DNA of 64,000 nucleotides from Ga0077530 sp035565975 (GCA_035565975.1 DATMRT010000060.1:1-64000), one strand, 5' to 3'. Counted from the stretch's first letter, positions 26,409 through 35,728 are shown. Notes: a model not told the origin generated them from the letters alone. Numbers and translations: made by a program.

Positions 26409-27386
26409 ATGCTCGCATTCACGATCCGCCGCCTCATGGAAGCCGCCATCGTCATGCTGACGGTGGCCCTCATGGCGTTCGTGCTCTTCCGCTTCGTCGG
26501 CGATCCCATCAATCAGATGGTGGGCCAGGATACGAGCCTCGCCGAGCGCGAGGAATTGCGCGAGCGCCTCGGCCTCAACGATCCCGTCCTCGTGCAGTTC
26601 GGCCGCTTCATCTGGAATGCGGCGCGCTACGACTTCGGCATTTCCTACCAGGTTAAGCGGCCGGTCACGTCGCTCATCGCCGAGCGCTTCCCGGCGACGT
26701 TCGAGCTCGCGCTGACGGCGGCACTCTTCGCCGTCCTGCTCGGCATTCCCATGGGAGTCTACACGGGAATTCACCGGGATAGCTGGCTCTCGAAGCTGTT
26801 TCTCTCCGTTTCCCTTGTCGGCATCTCGCTACCGACGTTCCTCATCGGTATTCTGCTCATCTACGTCTTCGCCGTGCAGCTCGGCGTGCTGCCGTCCTTC
26901 GGACGCGGAGACATCGTCAGGATAGGCGGCTGGACGACGGGCTTGCTCACGGTGTCCGGCTTGAAAGCGCTGATCCTGCCGGCGATCACGCTTGGCCTCT
27001 TCCAGATGACGCTCGTCACGCGCCTCGTGCGCTCGCAGATGCTGGAGGTCCTGCGCACGGACTACATCAAGTTCGCGCGCGCCCGCGGGCTCTCCGATCG
27101 CGCCGTCAACTTCGGCCACGCGCTGAAGAACACGCTCATTCCCGTCATCACCATCATCGGCCTGCAGCTCGGCGCCATCATCGCGTTCGCCATCATCACC
27201 GAGACCGTCTTCCAGTGGCCGGGCATGGGCCTCATGTTCATCCAGGCCGTACAAAATGCGGATATCCCCGTCATGTCCGCCTATCTGCTGCTGGTCGCCT
27301 TCCTGTTCGTGCTGATCAATCTGATCGTCGATCTCCTCTATGTGTGGATCGATCCGCGCGTGCGCATCTACGGGCGTGAAGCATGA
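26409..27386 (+). CDS. ABC transporter permease, DppB type
   Basis: Inner-membrane subunit of a peptide/opine/nickel-type importer. The 325 residues contain the standard six spans. The N-terminal MLAFTIRRLMEAAIVMLTV and LGLNDPVLVQFGRF are typical of DppB. The EAA loop that contacts the ATPases is around DYIKFARARGLSDRAVNFGHALKN. GPG-like family features (FQWPGMGLMFIQA) follow. Start ATG 26409. Its stop overlaps the next permease start by four bases, and the four transporter genes are all translationally coupled. Confidence 0.95.
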   Translation: MLAFTIRRLMEAAIVMLTVALMAFVLFRFVGDPINQMVGQDTSLAEREELRERLGLNDPVLVQFGRFIWNAARYDFGISYQVKRPVTSLIAERFPATFELALTAALFAVLLGIPMGVYTGIHRDSWLSKLFLSVSLVGISLPTFLIGILLIYVFAVQLGVLPSFGRGDIVRIGGWTTGLLTVSGLKALILPAITLGLFQMTLVTRLVRSQMLEVLRTDYIKFARARGLSDRAVNFGHALKNTLIPVITIIGLQLGAIIAFAIITETVFQWPGMGLMFIQAVQNADIPVMSAYLLLVAFLFVLINLIVDLLYVWIDPRVRIYGREA

Positions 27387-28345
27387 CAACGGAGGATCAG
27401 GGCCTGGCGGCCACCGACGTGCCGAAGAAGGCCGCGCCCGGCCTCATCGCCCGCTTCCTGGACAGCGACCTCTGGTACAGCTTCCGATCCTCCCGCCTCG
27501 TCGTCCTCGCTGCCGCGATCACGCTGCTCATGGTCGGCGCCGCGTTGCTTGCGCCTATCATCGCACCGCACGATCCCTATGACCTGCGCTCGCTCAACCT
27601 GATGGATTCCGACCTGCCGCCCGCCTGGGTCGCGAACGGCGATCCGCGCTTCCTGCTCGGGACGGACGACCAGGGTCGCGACATCCTCTCGACCATCCTC
27701 TACGGCACGCGCAGCTCGATTGCGATCAGCGTGCTGGCCGTTCTGCTCGCCATCGGCATCGGCGTCAGCCTTGGCCTCGTCGCGGGCTACTTCGGCGGCA
27801 TCGTCGACACGATCATCATGCGCATTGCCGACGTGAAGCTCACGTTCCCCGCGATCCTGGTCGCGCTTCTCATCAACGGCATTGCGCAGACGCTGTTCAA
27901 GGGCCGGCTCGGCGGCGCCGAATTCTGGATTCTCGTGTTGTCGATCGGTCTTTCCTTCTGGGTTCAGTATGCGCGCACGGTGCGCGGCATGACCCTCGTC
28001 GAAAAGAACAAGGAGTACGTCCAGGCCGCGCGTCTCATCGGCATGAGCCGGACCGCGATCATGTTCAAGCACGTGCTGCCGAACGTGCTTTCCCCCGTGC
28101 TCGTGATCGGCACGATCAATCTCGCACTTGCCATCATCACTGAGGCAACGCTTTCGTTCCTTGGCGTCGGCCTGCCGCCGACGGAGCCTTCGCTCGGCAC
28201 CATGATCCAGATCGGCAACAAGTACCTCTTCTCCGGTTCCTGGTGGATGGTGGCCTTTCCGGGTCTCACACTGGCCGTCCTCGTCCTCGCCGTAAACCTG
28301 CTCGGCGACTGGCTGCGCGACGCGCTCAATCCGAAGCTGCGCTGA
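27383..28345 (+). CDS. ABC transporter permease, DppC type
   Basis: Second permease subunit, 320 residues, with a DppC-like N-terminal cytoplasmic tail, a first span at about residues 35-57 and five more. Between TM1 and TM2 is FLLGTDDQGRDILSTILYGTR, characteristic of the DppC family. The EAA loop is near YVQAARLIGMSRTAIMFKHVLPN. The ATGA overlap with the DppB-like gene (27383-27386) and a one-base stop/start overlap with the ATPase (28345) show tight coupling. Confidence 0.95.
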   Translation: MTTEDQGLAATDVPKKAAPGLIARFLDSDLWYSFRSSRLVVLAAAITLLMVGAALLAPIIAPHDPYDLRSLNLMDSDLPPAWVANGDPRFLLGTDDQGRDILSTILYGTRSSIAISVLAVLLAIGIGVSLGLVAGYFGGIVDTIIMRIADVKLTFPAILVALLINGIAQTLFKGRLGGAEFWILVLSIGLSFWVQYARTVRGMTLVEKNKEYVQAARLIGMSRTAIMFKHVLPNVLSPVLVIGTINLALAIITEATLSFLGVGLPPTEPSLGTMIQIGNKYLFSGSWWMVAFPGLTLAVLVLAVNLLGDWLRDALNPKLR

Positions 28346-29334
28346 TGGACGAGATACCCACCCTTTCCGTCCGCAATCTCCGCGTCGAGTTCCCGACGCG
28401 GCGCGGCACGCTCATCGCCGTCGACGACGTCTCCTTCGATATCGCGCCCGGCGAGGTGCTCGGTGTCGTCGGCGAGTCAGGTGCGGGGAAGTCGCTCACG
28501 GGCGCTGCCATCATCGGCCTGCTCGAGCCGCCCGGGCGCATTGCCGGCGGCGAGGTTCGCCTCAATGGCCAGCGCATCGACAATCTCGCGCGCGAGGATA
28601 TGCGCCACATTCGCGGCAAGCGCATCGGCATGGTCTTCCAGGATCCGCTGACGAGCCTCAACCCGCTCTACCGTGTCGGCGAGCAGATCATCGAGACCAT
28701 CCGCGCCCACCTGCCGCTCAACGAGCGCGAAGCGCGCGCTCGCGCCATCGAACTGCTCGCGGAGGTCGGCATCCAGGGTGCCGAGCGGCGCATCGATTCC
28801 TACCCGCACGAGTTCTCGGGCGGTATGCGCCAACGCGTGGTGCTCGCTCTCGCTCTCTGCGCCGAACCCGATCTCATCATCGCCGACGAGCCGACGACAG
28901 CCCTCGACGTCTCCATCCAGGCGCAGATCATTCAACTCCTGAAGCGCCTCTGCCGCGAGCGTGGCACCGCCGTCATGCTGATCACCCACGACATGGGCGT
29001 GATCGCCGAGACCGCCAACCGTGTTGCCGTCATGTACGCCGGCCGTATCGTCGAGATCGGCCCTGTCCGCGAGGTGATCCTGTCCGCGCATCATCCCTAT
29101 ACGCGCGGCCTCATGGGCTCGATCCCCTCGCTTGAAGGCACGAGTGATCGCCTGACGCAGATCCCGGGTTCCATGCCGCGCCTGACAGCGATCCCCAAGG
29201 GCTGCGCCTTCAATCCGCGCTGTCCACACGCATTCGATCGCTGCCGCGTCGATCGCCCCGACCTCATGCCCGTCGATCACTCGCTTGCCGCCTGCTGGCT
29301 TGTCGCTCCGATGAGCGCGGAGACGTCGCAATGA
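28345..29334 (+). CDS. ABC transporter ATPase, DppD type
   Basis: First ATPase of the importer, 329 residues. Walker A GESGAGKS (about residue 40), signature FSGGMRQR, Walker B LIIADEPTTALD and switch histidine in LITHDMG are intact. The C-terminal oligopeptide-permease extension with CAFNPRCPHAFDRC would bind a structural cluster or metal as in DppD/OppD. I start at the ATG at 28345 that overlaps the previous stop (TGATG). Its stop overlaps the next gene's start (29331). Confidence 0.96.
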   Translation: MDEIPTLSVRNLRVEFPTRRGTLIAVDDVSFDIAPGEVLGVVGESGAGKSLTGAAIIGLLEPPGRIAGGEVRLNGQRIDNLAREDMRHIRGKRIGMVFQDPLTSLNPLYRVGEQIIETIRAHLPLNEREARARAIELLAEVGIQGAERRIDSYPHEFSGGMRQRVVLALALCAEPDLIIADEPTTALDVSIQAQIIQLLKRLCRERGTAVMLITHDMGVIAETANRVAVMYAGRIVEIGPVREVILSAHHPYTRGLMGSIPSLEGTSDRLTQIPGSMPRLTAIPKGCAFNPRCPHAFDRCRVDRPDLMPVDHSLAACWLVAPMSAETSQ

Positions 29335-30335
29335 GCGATCGGCCCTTCGTCGAAGTGAGCCACCTCTCGCGCGTCTTCGACGTCTCGAAACCGTGGCTCA
29401 ACCGCGTGCTCGAGCACGAGGAGCGCAAGCTGCTCCGCGCCGTCACCGACGTCTCGTTCAGCATCGGCAGGCGCGAGACGGTCGCCCTCGTCGGCGAGTC
29501 CGGTTCGGGAAAATCGACCGTCGCGAAGATGGTCGTCGGCCTCCTCCCGCCGACTGCGGGGAGCGTCACCATCGACGGCGTCGACATGTGGTCGCTCGCC
29601 GATGCCGAGAAGCGCCAAGCGCTCCGCCGGCGCATCCAGATGATCTTCCAGGACCCGTACGCGAGCCTCAATCCGCGCTGGCGCGTCGGCCGCATCATTG
29701 CCGACCCGATCCGCGCCTTCGGACTCGCGAAGGACCGCGCCGAGATCGAGCACGAAGTCGGCGAATTGCTCCGCCTCGTCGGGCTCGATCCCGCCGACGC
29801 CGCAAAATATCCGCACGAGTTCTCCGGCGGCCAGCGCCAGCGCATCTGTATTGCCCGCGCGCTCTCTTCCAAGCCCGAATTCCTCGTCGCCGACGAGCCG
29901 ACGAGCGCGCTCGACGTCTCCGTGCAGGCGCAGATCCTCAATCTCATGCGCGAGTTGCAGGACCGCCTCGGTCTCACCTACCTCTTCATCAGCCACAACC
30001 TCGCCGTCGTGCGCCACATGGCGGCGCGCATCGGCGTCATGTATCTCGGCCGCATCGTCGAGATCGCGCCGACGCAGGAGCTGTTCGCGGCGCCACGTCA
30101 CCCCTATGCGCGCATGCTGCTCGATGCCGTGCCCGACCTCGCCATGACAGGCCGTCCTCGCAAGATGGTCGAGGGCGAGATCCCGAACCCCATCAGCCCG
30201 CCGCCGGGATGTGCCTTCAATCCGCGCTGTCCTGCGGTGATGGATCGCTGCCGGCGCGACGTGCCGGAACTCACCGCGACCGCCTCGGCGGACCACGCGG
30301 TCGCCTGCCATGCCGTTGCCGAGGGGCGACTCTGA
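29331..30335 (+). CDS. ABC transporter ATPase, DppF type
   Basis: Second ATPase, 334 residues, pairing with the DppD-type subunit. Walker A GESGSGKST, signature FSGGQRQR, Walker B FLVADEPTSALD and LFISHNL are present, with the C-terminal CAFNPRCPAVMDRC block. With two receptors, two permeases and two ATPases the transporter is complete. The molybdenum hydroxylase-like gene follows 75 bases later on the same strand, so the set may be transcribed with the catabolic genes. Confidence 0.96.
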   Translation: MSDRPFVEVSHLSRVFDVSKPWLNRVLEHEERKLLRAVTDVSFSIGRRETVALVGESGSGKSTVAKMVVGLLPPTAGSVTIDGVDMWSLADAEKRQALRRRIQMIFQDPYASLNPRWRVGRIIADPIRAFGLAKDRAEIEHEVGELLRLVGLDPADAAKYPHEFSGGQRQRICIARALSSKPEFLVADEPTSALDVSVQAQILNLMRELQDRLGLTYLFISHNLAVVRHMAARIGVMYLGRIVEIAPTQELFAAPRHPYARMLLDAVPDLAMTGRPRKMVEGEIPNPISPPPGCAFNPRCPAVMDRCRRDVPELTATASADHAVACHAVAEGRL

Positions 30336-30409
30336 CGGCGACAGGCTTGCCGAATGGCGCTCGCCCACTATGGTTGTGGCCGAACCGCCGGACTTTACGG
30401 AGAATACGG

Positions 30410-32725
30410 ATGACCGAGACGATACCCTACACGGGCCGGATCGAGGACGAGCGTCTGGCAACGGGCCGCGGCCGCTACGTGGCCGACCTGCGCCTGCCGC
30501 GCCTCGCCCACGCCTTCACGGTCCGCTCGGTCTATGCCCATGCCAAAATCCGCAGCATCGACACGGCAACCGCCAAGGCGGCGCCGGGCGTGCTCGCGGT
30601 TCTGACGGGCGCCGACCTCGCCGCCGACGGCATCGGCGATCTCCCATGCGGCGTCGAGCTGCCGAAGTCCGACGGGCAGAAGGCTCATCAGGCGAAGCGG
30701 CCGGTGCTCGCGCGCGATCGCGTGCGCTTCGTCGGCGAATGCGTGGTTCTGGTTGTCGCCGAGACCGTCGAGCAAGCTGAAGCAGCAGGCGAACTTGTCG
30801 AGATCGACTATGACCCCCTCGACGCCGTCGCCGACGTCGAGCCGGCGCTCGCCCCTGGCGCCCCCGCCGTCTGGGACGAGGTGCCCGACAATATCGCCTA
30901 CGTCTGGAAGAAGGGCGACAACGACGCCTTCGAGAAGGCTGCCGCCGGCGCCGCGCATATCGCCCGCCTCTCGTCGCACGTCTCACGCGTGACAGCCTGC
31001 AGCATGGAGCCGCGCGGGGCGCTCGGCCTCATCGACGACGAAGGGCGCTATGTCATTCACGCCTCGACGCAGGGCCCGTTCAACATGCGCCCGACGCTGG
31101 CTGGCCTCTTCAAGGTCGATCAGTCCAAGGTGCGCATTCTCGCCGGCGACGTCGGCGGCTCGTTCGGCATGAAGAGCGGCGCTTATCCCGAGGACGTGCT
31201 CGTGCTCTGGGCCGCGAAGCGCCTCGGCCGTCCGGTACGCTGGATTGCGGAGCGGCGCGAGGATTTTCTCTCGGATGATCATGGCCGCGATGTGCATATC
31301 AATGCCGAGCTCGCGCTCGACAAGGACGGCAAGTTCCTCGGCTTGCGCGGCAGGTTCGACGTGAACATCGGCTGCTATCTGAGCGGCCGCTCGCTGTTCA
31401 TGATCGGCAATCTCGGCGGCATCGCCGGCGTCTACCGCATTCCGACCATCGTCGCGAACGTGCGCGGCATCTTCACGAACCAGCAGACGTCGGCGCCCTA
31501 TCGCGGTGCCGGCCGCCCCGAGGCAACATACGCGATCGAACGCCTGATCGACATCGCCGCACGCGAGATGAAAATCAATCCGTACGAGCTGCGGATGCGC
31601 AACCTCGTGCCGCCGACCGCCATGCCGTACGACACGGGCTTCACGTTCGTCTACGACTGTGGCGAGTTCGAAGGCAACATGTCCGGCGCTTCCGAGCTTG
31701 CGGATCGCGCGGGCTTCGAGGCTCGGCGTGCCGAATCCGCCAAGCGCGGCAAGCTGCGCGGTCTCGGCATTGCGAACCCGATCGAGGTCGCAGGTGGGCC
31801 TTTTGCAAAACCCGGCAAGGATTTCTCGTCGGTTCGCATTTCGAGTGACGGCACGGTCACGCTGAACACAGGTGTGATGAGCGTCGGCCAGGGCATCGAG
31901 ACGATGATGTCGCATCTCGTCGCGCAGCGCCTCAACGTGCCGGTCGAGAAAGTGCGTTACGTGCAGGGCGATACCGACCTGCTGCCCGGCGGACGCGGCA
32001 ACGGCGGCTCGAGCAGCACGGGCGTCGGCGGCGCGTGCGTTGCCATCACGCTCGACAACGCGATCACGAAGGGCCGCGAGATCGCCGCCGAGATGCTCGA
32101 AAGCAAGGCGGACGACATCGAGTTCGCCGACGGGCATTTCCGGCTCAGCGGCACGAACCGCACCGTGAGCCTTTTCGAGGTGGCCGACCACGCGGAGAAG
32201 GCGAGCGATGACGGCTTCTCCGCCGCAGGCGAATTCCAGCCACCCTCGGTGACCTATCCGAACGGCTGCCATATGTGTGAGGTCGAAATCGATCCCGACA
32301 CGGGCGCACTCGAAATCGTCCGCTACACCATCGTCGAGGACATCGGCACGGTCATCAACCCGACGCTTGCGCGCGGCCAGATCCATGGCGGCGTCGCGCA
32401 AGGTATCGCGCAGGCCATCGGCGAAACGATCGTCTACGATGGCGAGACCGCGCAGCTCTCGACCGGCTCGTTCATGGACTACATGATCCCGCGCGCGCAC
32501 GATCTGCCGAACATCAATATCCGCACGCGCGAAGTACCGACTAAAGTCAACTCGCTCGGCGCGAAGGGCGTGGGCGAAGCGGGCACGGTCGGCTCGCTCG
32601 CAGCAACCATCAACGCCGTCTGCGACGCGCTCTCCCCCCTCGGCATCACGCATATCGAAATGCCCGCCACGCCTGCGCGCGTGTGGGAGGCCATCGAGAG
32701 CGCGCGCAACGCCAAGGCGGCATAA
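30410..32725 (+). CDS. Xanthine dehydrogenase-family molybdopterin subunit (CoxL form II-like)
   Basis: Large subunit of a molybdenum hydroxylase, 771 residues. The N-terminal a/b-hammerhead domain runs to about residue 130; the Mo-cofactor domain carries GGSFGMKSG, the active-site loop YRGAGRPEA and the C-terminal KGVGEAGTVGS with the catalytic glutamate. YRGAGR, not YRCSFR, is the form II signature, so carbon monoxide is not the expected substrate; an aldehyde or N-heterocycle is more likely. No FAD (medium) or 2Fe-2S (small) subunit lies next to it, so partners must be elsewhere. Followed after 39 bases by otnK. Confidence 0.93.
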   Translation: MTETIPYTGRIEDERLATGRGRYVADLRLPRLAHAFTVRSVYAHAKIRSIDTATAKAAPGVLAVLTGADLAADGIGDLPCGVELPKSDGQKAHQAKRPVLARDRVRFVGECVVLVVAETVEQAEAAGELVEIDYDPLDAVADVEPALAPGAPAVWDEVPDNIAYVWKKGDNDAFEKAAAGAAHIARLSSHVSRVTACSMEPRGALGLIDDEGRYVIHASTQGPFNMRPTLAGLFKVDQSKVRILAGDVGGSFGMKSGAYPEDVLVLWAAKRLGRPVRWIAERREDFLSDDHGRDVHINAELALDKDGKFLGLRGRFDVNIGCYLSGRSLFMIGNLGGIAGVYRIPTIVANVRGIFTNQQTSAPYRGAGRPEATYAIERLIDIAAREMKINPYELRMRNLVPPTAMPYDTGFTFVYDCGEFEGNMSGASELADRAGFEARRAESAKRGKLRGLGIANPIEVAGGPFAKPGKDFSSVRISSDGTVTLNTGVMSVGQGIETMMSHLVAQRLNVPVEKVRYVQGDTDLLPGGRGNGGSSSTGVGGACVAITLDNAITKGREIAAEMLESKADDIEFADGHFRLSGTNRTVSLFEVADHAEKASDDGFSAAGEFQPPSVTYPNGCHMCEVEIDPDTGALEIVRYTIVEDIGTVINPTLARGQIHGGVAQGIAQAIGETIVYDGETAQLSTGSFMDYMIPRAHDLPNINIRTREVPTKVNSLGAKGVGEAGTVGSLAATINAVCDALSPLGITHIEMPATPARVWEAIESARNAKAA

Positions 32726-32764
32726 GAGAGACCGTCGCGAGAAGTGTGCCCAGGGAGGGCGCTC

Positions 32765-34030
32765 ATGCTGCTTGGATGCATCGCCGACGACCTGACCGGC
32801 GCGACCGACCTCGCGCTCATGCTGACGCGCGCCGGCATGAAAACCGTGCAGGTGATGGAGGTGCCCGATAAGAGCGCGGATCTGGCTGGCTACGACGCGG
32901 TCGTCGTGGCGCTCAAGACGCGGACGTGCCCGGTCAGTGACGCGGTATCGCTCTCGCTCGCTGCAGCCGATGCTCTGCTCGCGGGCGGCGCGAAGCAGCT
33001 CTTCTTCAAGTACTGTTCGACATTCGACTCGACGGACGAGGGCAATATCGGGCCTGTGGCGGAAGCGCTGCTCGCGCGCCTCGATGCGCGACAGGCGATC
33101 GTGTGCCCCGCGTTTCCGACCAACAAGCGCACGGTCTACCAGGGCAATCTCTTCGTCGGCGATGTGCCGCTCGCCGAGAGCCCAATGAAGGATCACCCAC
33201 TGACGCCGATGCGCGATTCGAACCTCGTGCGCGTTCTCCAGCGGCAAACGAAGCTCAAGGTCGGGCTCATTCCCTTTGCGGTCGTCGATGCTGGTCCGGA
33301 TGCCATCAAGGCAGCAATAGCGGCCGCCGATCAGCGCGACGAACGCTTCGTTGTTCTCGACGCGATCACCGATCGCCATCTCGTCGACATGGGCACGGCA
33401 GCGGCCGGCATGAAGCTGATCACCGGCGGCTCGGGTGTCGCGCTCGGCCTGCCGGCAAATTTCGTCCGCGCTGGCCTCATGAGGGCCGCCGAAGCACCGG
33501 CGACCATACGCGCACCCAAAGGCCGCGCGCTCATCCTTGCCGGAAGCTGCAGCGTCGCAACGCGCGGCCAGGTCAAGGCTGCGATCGATGCGGGATTGCC
33601 CGCGCTACGCCTCGATCCGCTCACGCTCGCCACCGGCGAAATGACGACTGCGCGCATCGTCGCCTGGGTCAAGGACCAGCCTGCGGATAGGACACCGCTC
33701 GTCTATTCGAGCGCCGATCCCGAAGCCGTCGCCGCGGCGCAGGCCAAGCTCGGCCGCGACAAGGCCGGCACGATCGTCGAGGAAGCGCTGGCCGCAGCCG
33801 CCGTCGGGCTCGCGGATGCCGGCTTCACGCGCCTGATCGTCGCCGGAGGCGAGACGTCGGGTGCCGTCGTCAACGGGCTCGGCGTGACGGCGCTCGAAAT
33901 CGGCCCGGAGATCGATCCTGGCGTGCCCTGGACCCGCGCGATCGGCGGCCGCGACATGGTACTGGCCCTCAAGTCCGGCAACTTCGGCGCGCCCGACTTC
34001 TTCCTCAAGGCCTGGGAGAAGCTGTCGTGA
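32765..34030 (+). CDS. otnK: 3-oxo-tetronate kinase, four-carbon acid sugar kinase family
   Basis: DUF1537/OtnK-family kinase, 421 residues, that phosphorylates 3-oxo-tetronate (from threonate or erythronate) at C4. The N-terminal GCIADDLTGATDLALML is the family hallmark, with FKYCSTFDSTDEGNIG and CPAFPTNKRTVYQGNLFVG. The C-terminal nucleotide-binding part has GSCSVATRGQ, VAGGETSGAVV and GPEIDPGVPW. ATG 32765 is six bases after GGGAGG; an upstream GTG at 32744 is less likely. GTGA overlap with the aldolase-type gene downstream indicates coupling, as in known otnK-otnC pairs. Confidence 0.94.
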   Translation: MLLGCIADDLTGATDLALMLTRAGMKTVQVMEVPDKSADLAGYDAVVVALKTRTCPVSDAVSLSLAAADALLAGGAKQLFFKYCSTFDSTDEGNIGPVAEALLARLDARQAIVCPAFPTNKRTVYQGNLFVGDVPLAESPMKDHPLTPMRDSNLVRVLQRQTKLKVGLIPFAVVDAGPDAIKAAIAAADQRDERFVVLDAITDRHLVDMGTAAAGMKLITGGSGVALGLPANFVRAGLMRAAEAPATIRAPKGRALILAGSCSVATRGQVKAAIDAGLPALRLDPLTLATGEMTTARIVAWVKDQPADRTPLVYSSADPEAVAAAQAKLGRDKAGTIVEEALAAAAVGLADAGFTRLIVAGGETSGAVVNGLGVTALEIGPEIDPGVPWTRAIGGRDMVLALKSGNFGAPDFFLKAWEKLS

Positions 34031-34659
34031 GCGAGAGCCGCCTGCGCGAGGAGATCGTGCGAGCCGGCGCCTCGCTCTTCAATCGCGGGCTGACGCACGG
34101 CTCGACGGGCAACATCTCGGTGGCACTTCCCGATGGCGGCTGGCTCATGACGCCAACCGGCTCGTCGCTCGGCACGCTCGATCCGGCACGCCTCTCGAAG
34201 CTCGACGCGTCCGGCAAGCTCGTCGACGGCGACAAGCCGACCAAGGAAGCCTTCCTGCACACGACGATGTATGGCGCGCGGCCGGGAAGCGGCGCGGTCG
34301 TGCATCTGCATTCGACACATTCCGTTGCCGTGAGCTGCCTCGAAAACATCGACGATGGCAACTGCCTGCCGCCGATCACGGCGTACTATGCCATGCGCAT
34401 CGGCCGCCTGCCGCTCGTGCCGTACTATCCGCCGGGCGACGAGACGCTCGCGACCGCAGTCGGCGCGCTCGCCGGCAAACATCACGCCGTGCTGCTCGCC
34501 AACCACGGACCTGTCGTCGCGGGCACGAGCCTTTCCGCTGCTCAGGACGCCATCGAAGAGCTCGAGGAAACCGCCAAGCTCTTTCTCATGTTGCGCGGTG
34601 AGCGCCTCCGCCTTTTGACACACGAGCAGGTCGCCGAACTCGAACGCCGCTTCCGCTGA
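34027..34659 (+). CDS. otnC: 3-oxo-tetronate 4-phosphate decarboxylase (class II aldolase family)
   Basis: A 210-residue zinc enzyme of the AraD/FucA aldolase family. The family's THGSTGNISVALPDGGWLMTPTG, the metal ligands in VVHLHSTHSV, the YYPPGDETLA segment and the third histidine in LLANHGPVVAG are present. Next to otnK it is best read as OtnC, which decarboxylates 3-oxo-tetronate 4-phosphate to dihydroxyacetone phosphate. The start is GTG 34027, overlapping the otnK stop. A simple sugar-phosphate aldolase is the alternative. Confidence 0.92.
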   Translation: MSESRLREEIVRAGASLFNRGLTHGSTGNISVALPDGGWLMTPTGSSLGTLDPARLSKLDASGKLVDGDKPTKEAFLHTTMYGARPGSGAVVHLHSTHSVAVSCLENIDDGNCLPPITAYYAMRIGRLPLVPYYPPGDETLATAVGALAGKHHAVLLANHGPVVAGTSLSAAQDAIEELEETAKLFLMLRGERLRLLTHEQVAELERRFR

Positions 34660-34690
34660 AAGCCGTCAATGATCGAACCGAGGAAACGCC

Positions 34691-35440
34691 ATGGCCAACG
34701 CGATTGATCTCAAGGACAGAATTGCCGTTATCACCGGCGGCGCGCAGGGCATCGGCCGTGCCATCGCCGAGCGCTTCATCGCCTCGGGTGCCAAGGTCGC
34801 GATCTGGGATATGGACAAGCCGCTCGCCGACAAGACGGCGACAAAGCTTGGGCAAGCTTCGAAGGCTTATGCCGTAGACGTGACCAGTCCGGAATCGATC
34901 GAGAGCGCGGCCAAGGCGACGCTCGCCGACTTCCAGCGCATCGACATTCTCGTCAACAATGCCGGTATTGCCGGCGGCAACGCGCCGACCTGGGAGCTGC
35001 CCATCGCCGACTGGCAGCGCGTGCTCAAGATCAATCTCGACGGCCCCTTCTATTGCTGCCGCGCCGTCGTGCCGATCATGATGGCTCAGAAGTACGGCCG
35101 CATCGTCAACATAGCGTCGATTGCGGGCAAGGAAGGTAATCCGAATGCGGTGCACTATTCGGCGTCCAAGGCGGGCGTCATCGCACTGACGAAGAGCCTC
35201 GCCAAGGAGCTCGCGCAGTACGACATTTCGGTGAACGCGATCACGCCGGCGGCCGCTAAGACAGCCATCTTCGACCAGATGACGCAGCAGCAGATCGATT
35301 ACATGCTGTCGAAGATTCCGCGCGGCCGCTTCGTCAATGTCGAGGAGGTCGCGGCTCTCGCGGCGTTCGCTGCTTCCGAGGACTGCTCGTTCACGACCGG
35401 CAGCGTCCTCGACATCTCCGGTGGCCGGGCGACGTACTGA
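34691..35440 (+). CDS. Short-chain dehydrogenase/reductase
   Basis: A 249-residue classical SDR. The NAD(P)-binding TGGAQGIGRAIAE, the NNAGI strand, the catalytic serine in NIASIAG, YSASK (Tyr-x3-Lys) and the C-terminal GSVLDISGGRATY are all present. After the first glycine motif the acidic residue in AIWDMD suggests NAD rather than NADP. It sits 31 bases after otnC, so it could supply the oxidation normally done by LtnD/DtnD dehydrogenases, which are absent here. Ends four bases before the convergent small gene. Confidence 0.93.
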   Translation: MANAIDLKDRIAVITGGAQGIGRAIAERFIASGAKVAIWDMDKPLADKTATKLGQASKAYAVDVTSPESIESAAKATLADFQRIDILVNNAGIAGGNAPTWELPIADWQRVLKINLDGPFYCCRAVVPIMMAQKYGRIVNIASIAGKEGNPNAVHYSASKAGVIALTKSLAKELAQYDISVNAITPAAAKTAIFDQMTQQQIDYMLSKIPRGRFVNVEEVAALAAFAASEDCSFTTGSVLDISGGRATY

Positions 35441-35444
35441 GCAG

Positions 35445-35705
35445 CTAGCGCCTGCGCCGGGGCTTCGGGCTCCGGCGCGGTGGCGCGCCGTCAGGATCAT
35501 TGGCGGGGATCGAACGGGCACTTGCCTTCAGCGCCTCGCGGAGCGTCACCGGGCGGTGATGCTTCTTGAGAAGGTCGCGGAAAGCCTCGTCCGCCAGCTC
35601 CTGGATACTCGCAAGCCGATCTCGCGCTAGCCCTTCGAGCGCGCGCCACGTCTCACCATCGAATTCGATGATCTTGCGAACGGAACCTGCGGACTTTGCT
35701 GCCAT
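35445..35705 (-). CDS. Small ribbon-helix-helix-like protein
   Basis: An 86-residue basic protein. Residues 8-48 (VRKIIEFDGETWRALEGL, then an ELADEAFRDLLKKH helix) have the strand-helix-helix pattern of RHH DNA-binding proteins of rhizobia, followed by a proline- and arginine-rich tail ending PRRSPKPRRRR. No toxin gene is next to it, so it is not an obvious antitoxin. It is 23 bases downstream of the M20 peptidase gene and probably co-transcribed with it. Role unknown. Confidence 0.7.
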   Translation of the reverse strand: MAAKSAGSVRKIIEFDGETWRALEGLARDRLASIQELADEAFRDLLKKHHRPVTLREALKASARSIPANDPDGAPPRRSPKPRRRR

Positions 35706-35728
35706 GAGACCTCCGCAGGAGATTGCAG

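Noticed and set aside
30410..32725. Carbon monoxide dehydrogenase
   Set aside because: The active-site loop is YRGAGR (form II), not the YRCSFR of true CO dehydrogenases, and coxM/coxS are missing.
30983..33379. 798-codon open frame on the minus strand
   Set aside because: It lies antisense to the Mo-hydroxylase and otnK genes, which have full domain matches. The antisense product is His/Arg/Asp-rich with no motif, as expected from GC-rich codon bias.
35445..35705. Antitoxin of a toxin-antitoxin pair
   Set aside because: The RHH-like protein has no small toxin frame on either side; its neighbours are a metabolic M20 peptidase and an SDR.
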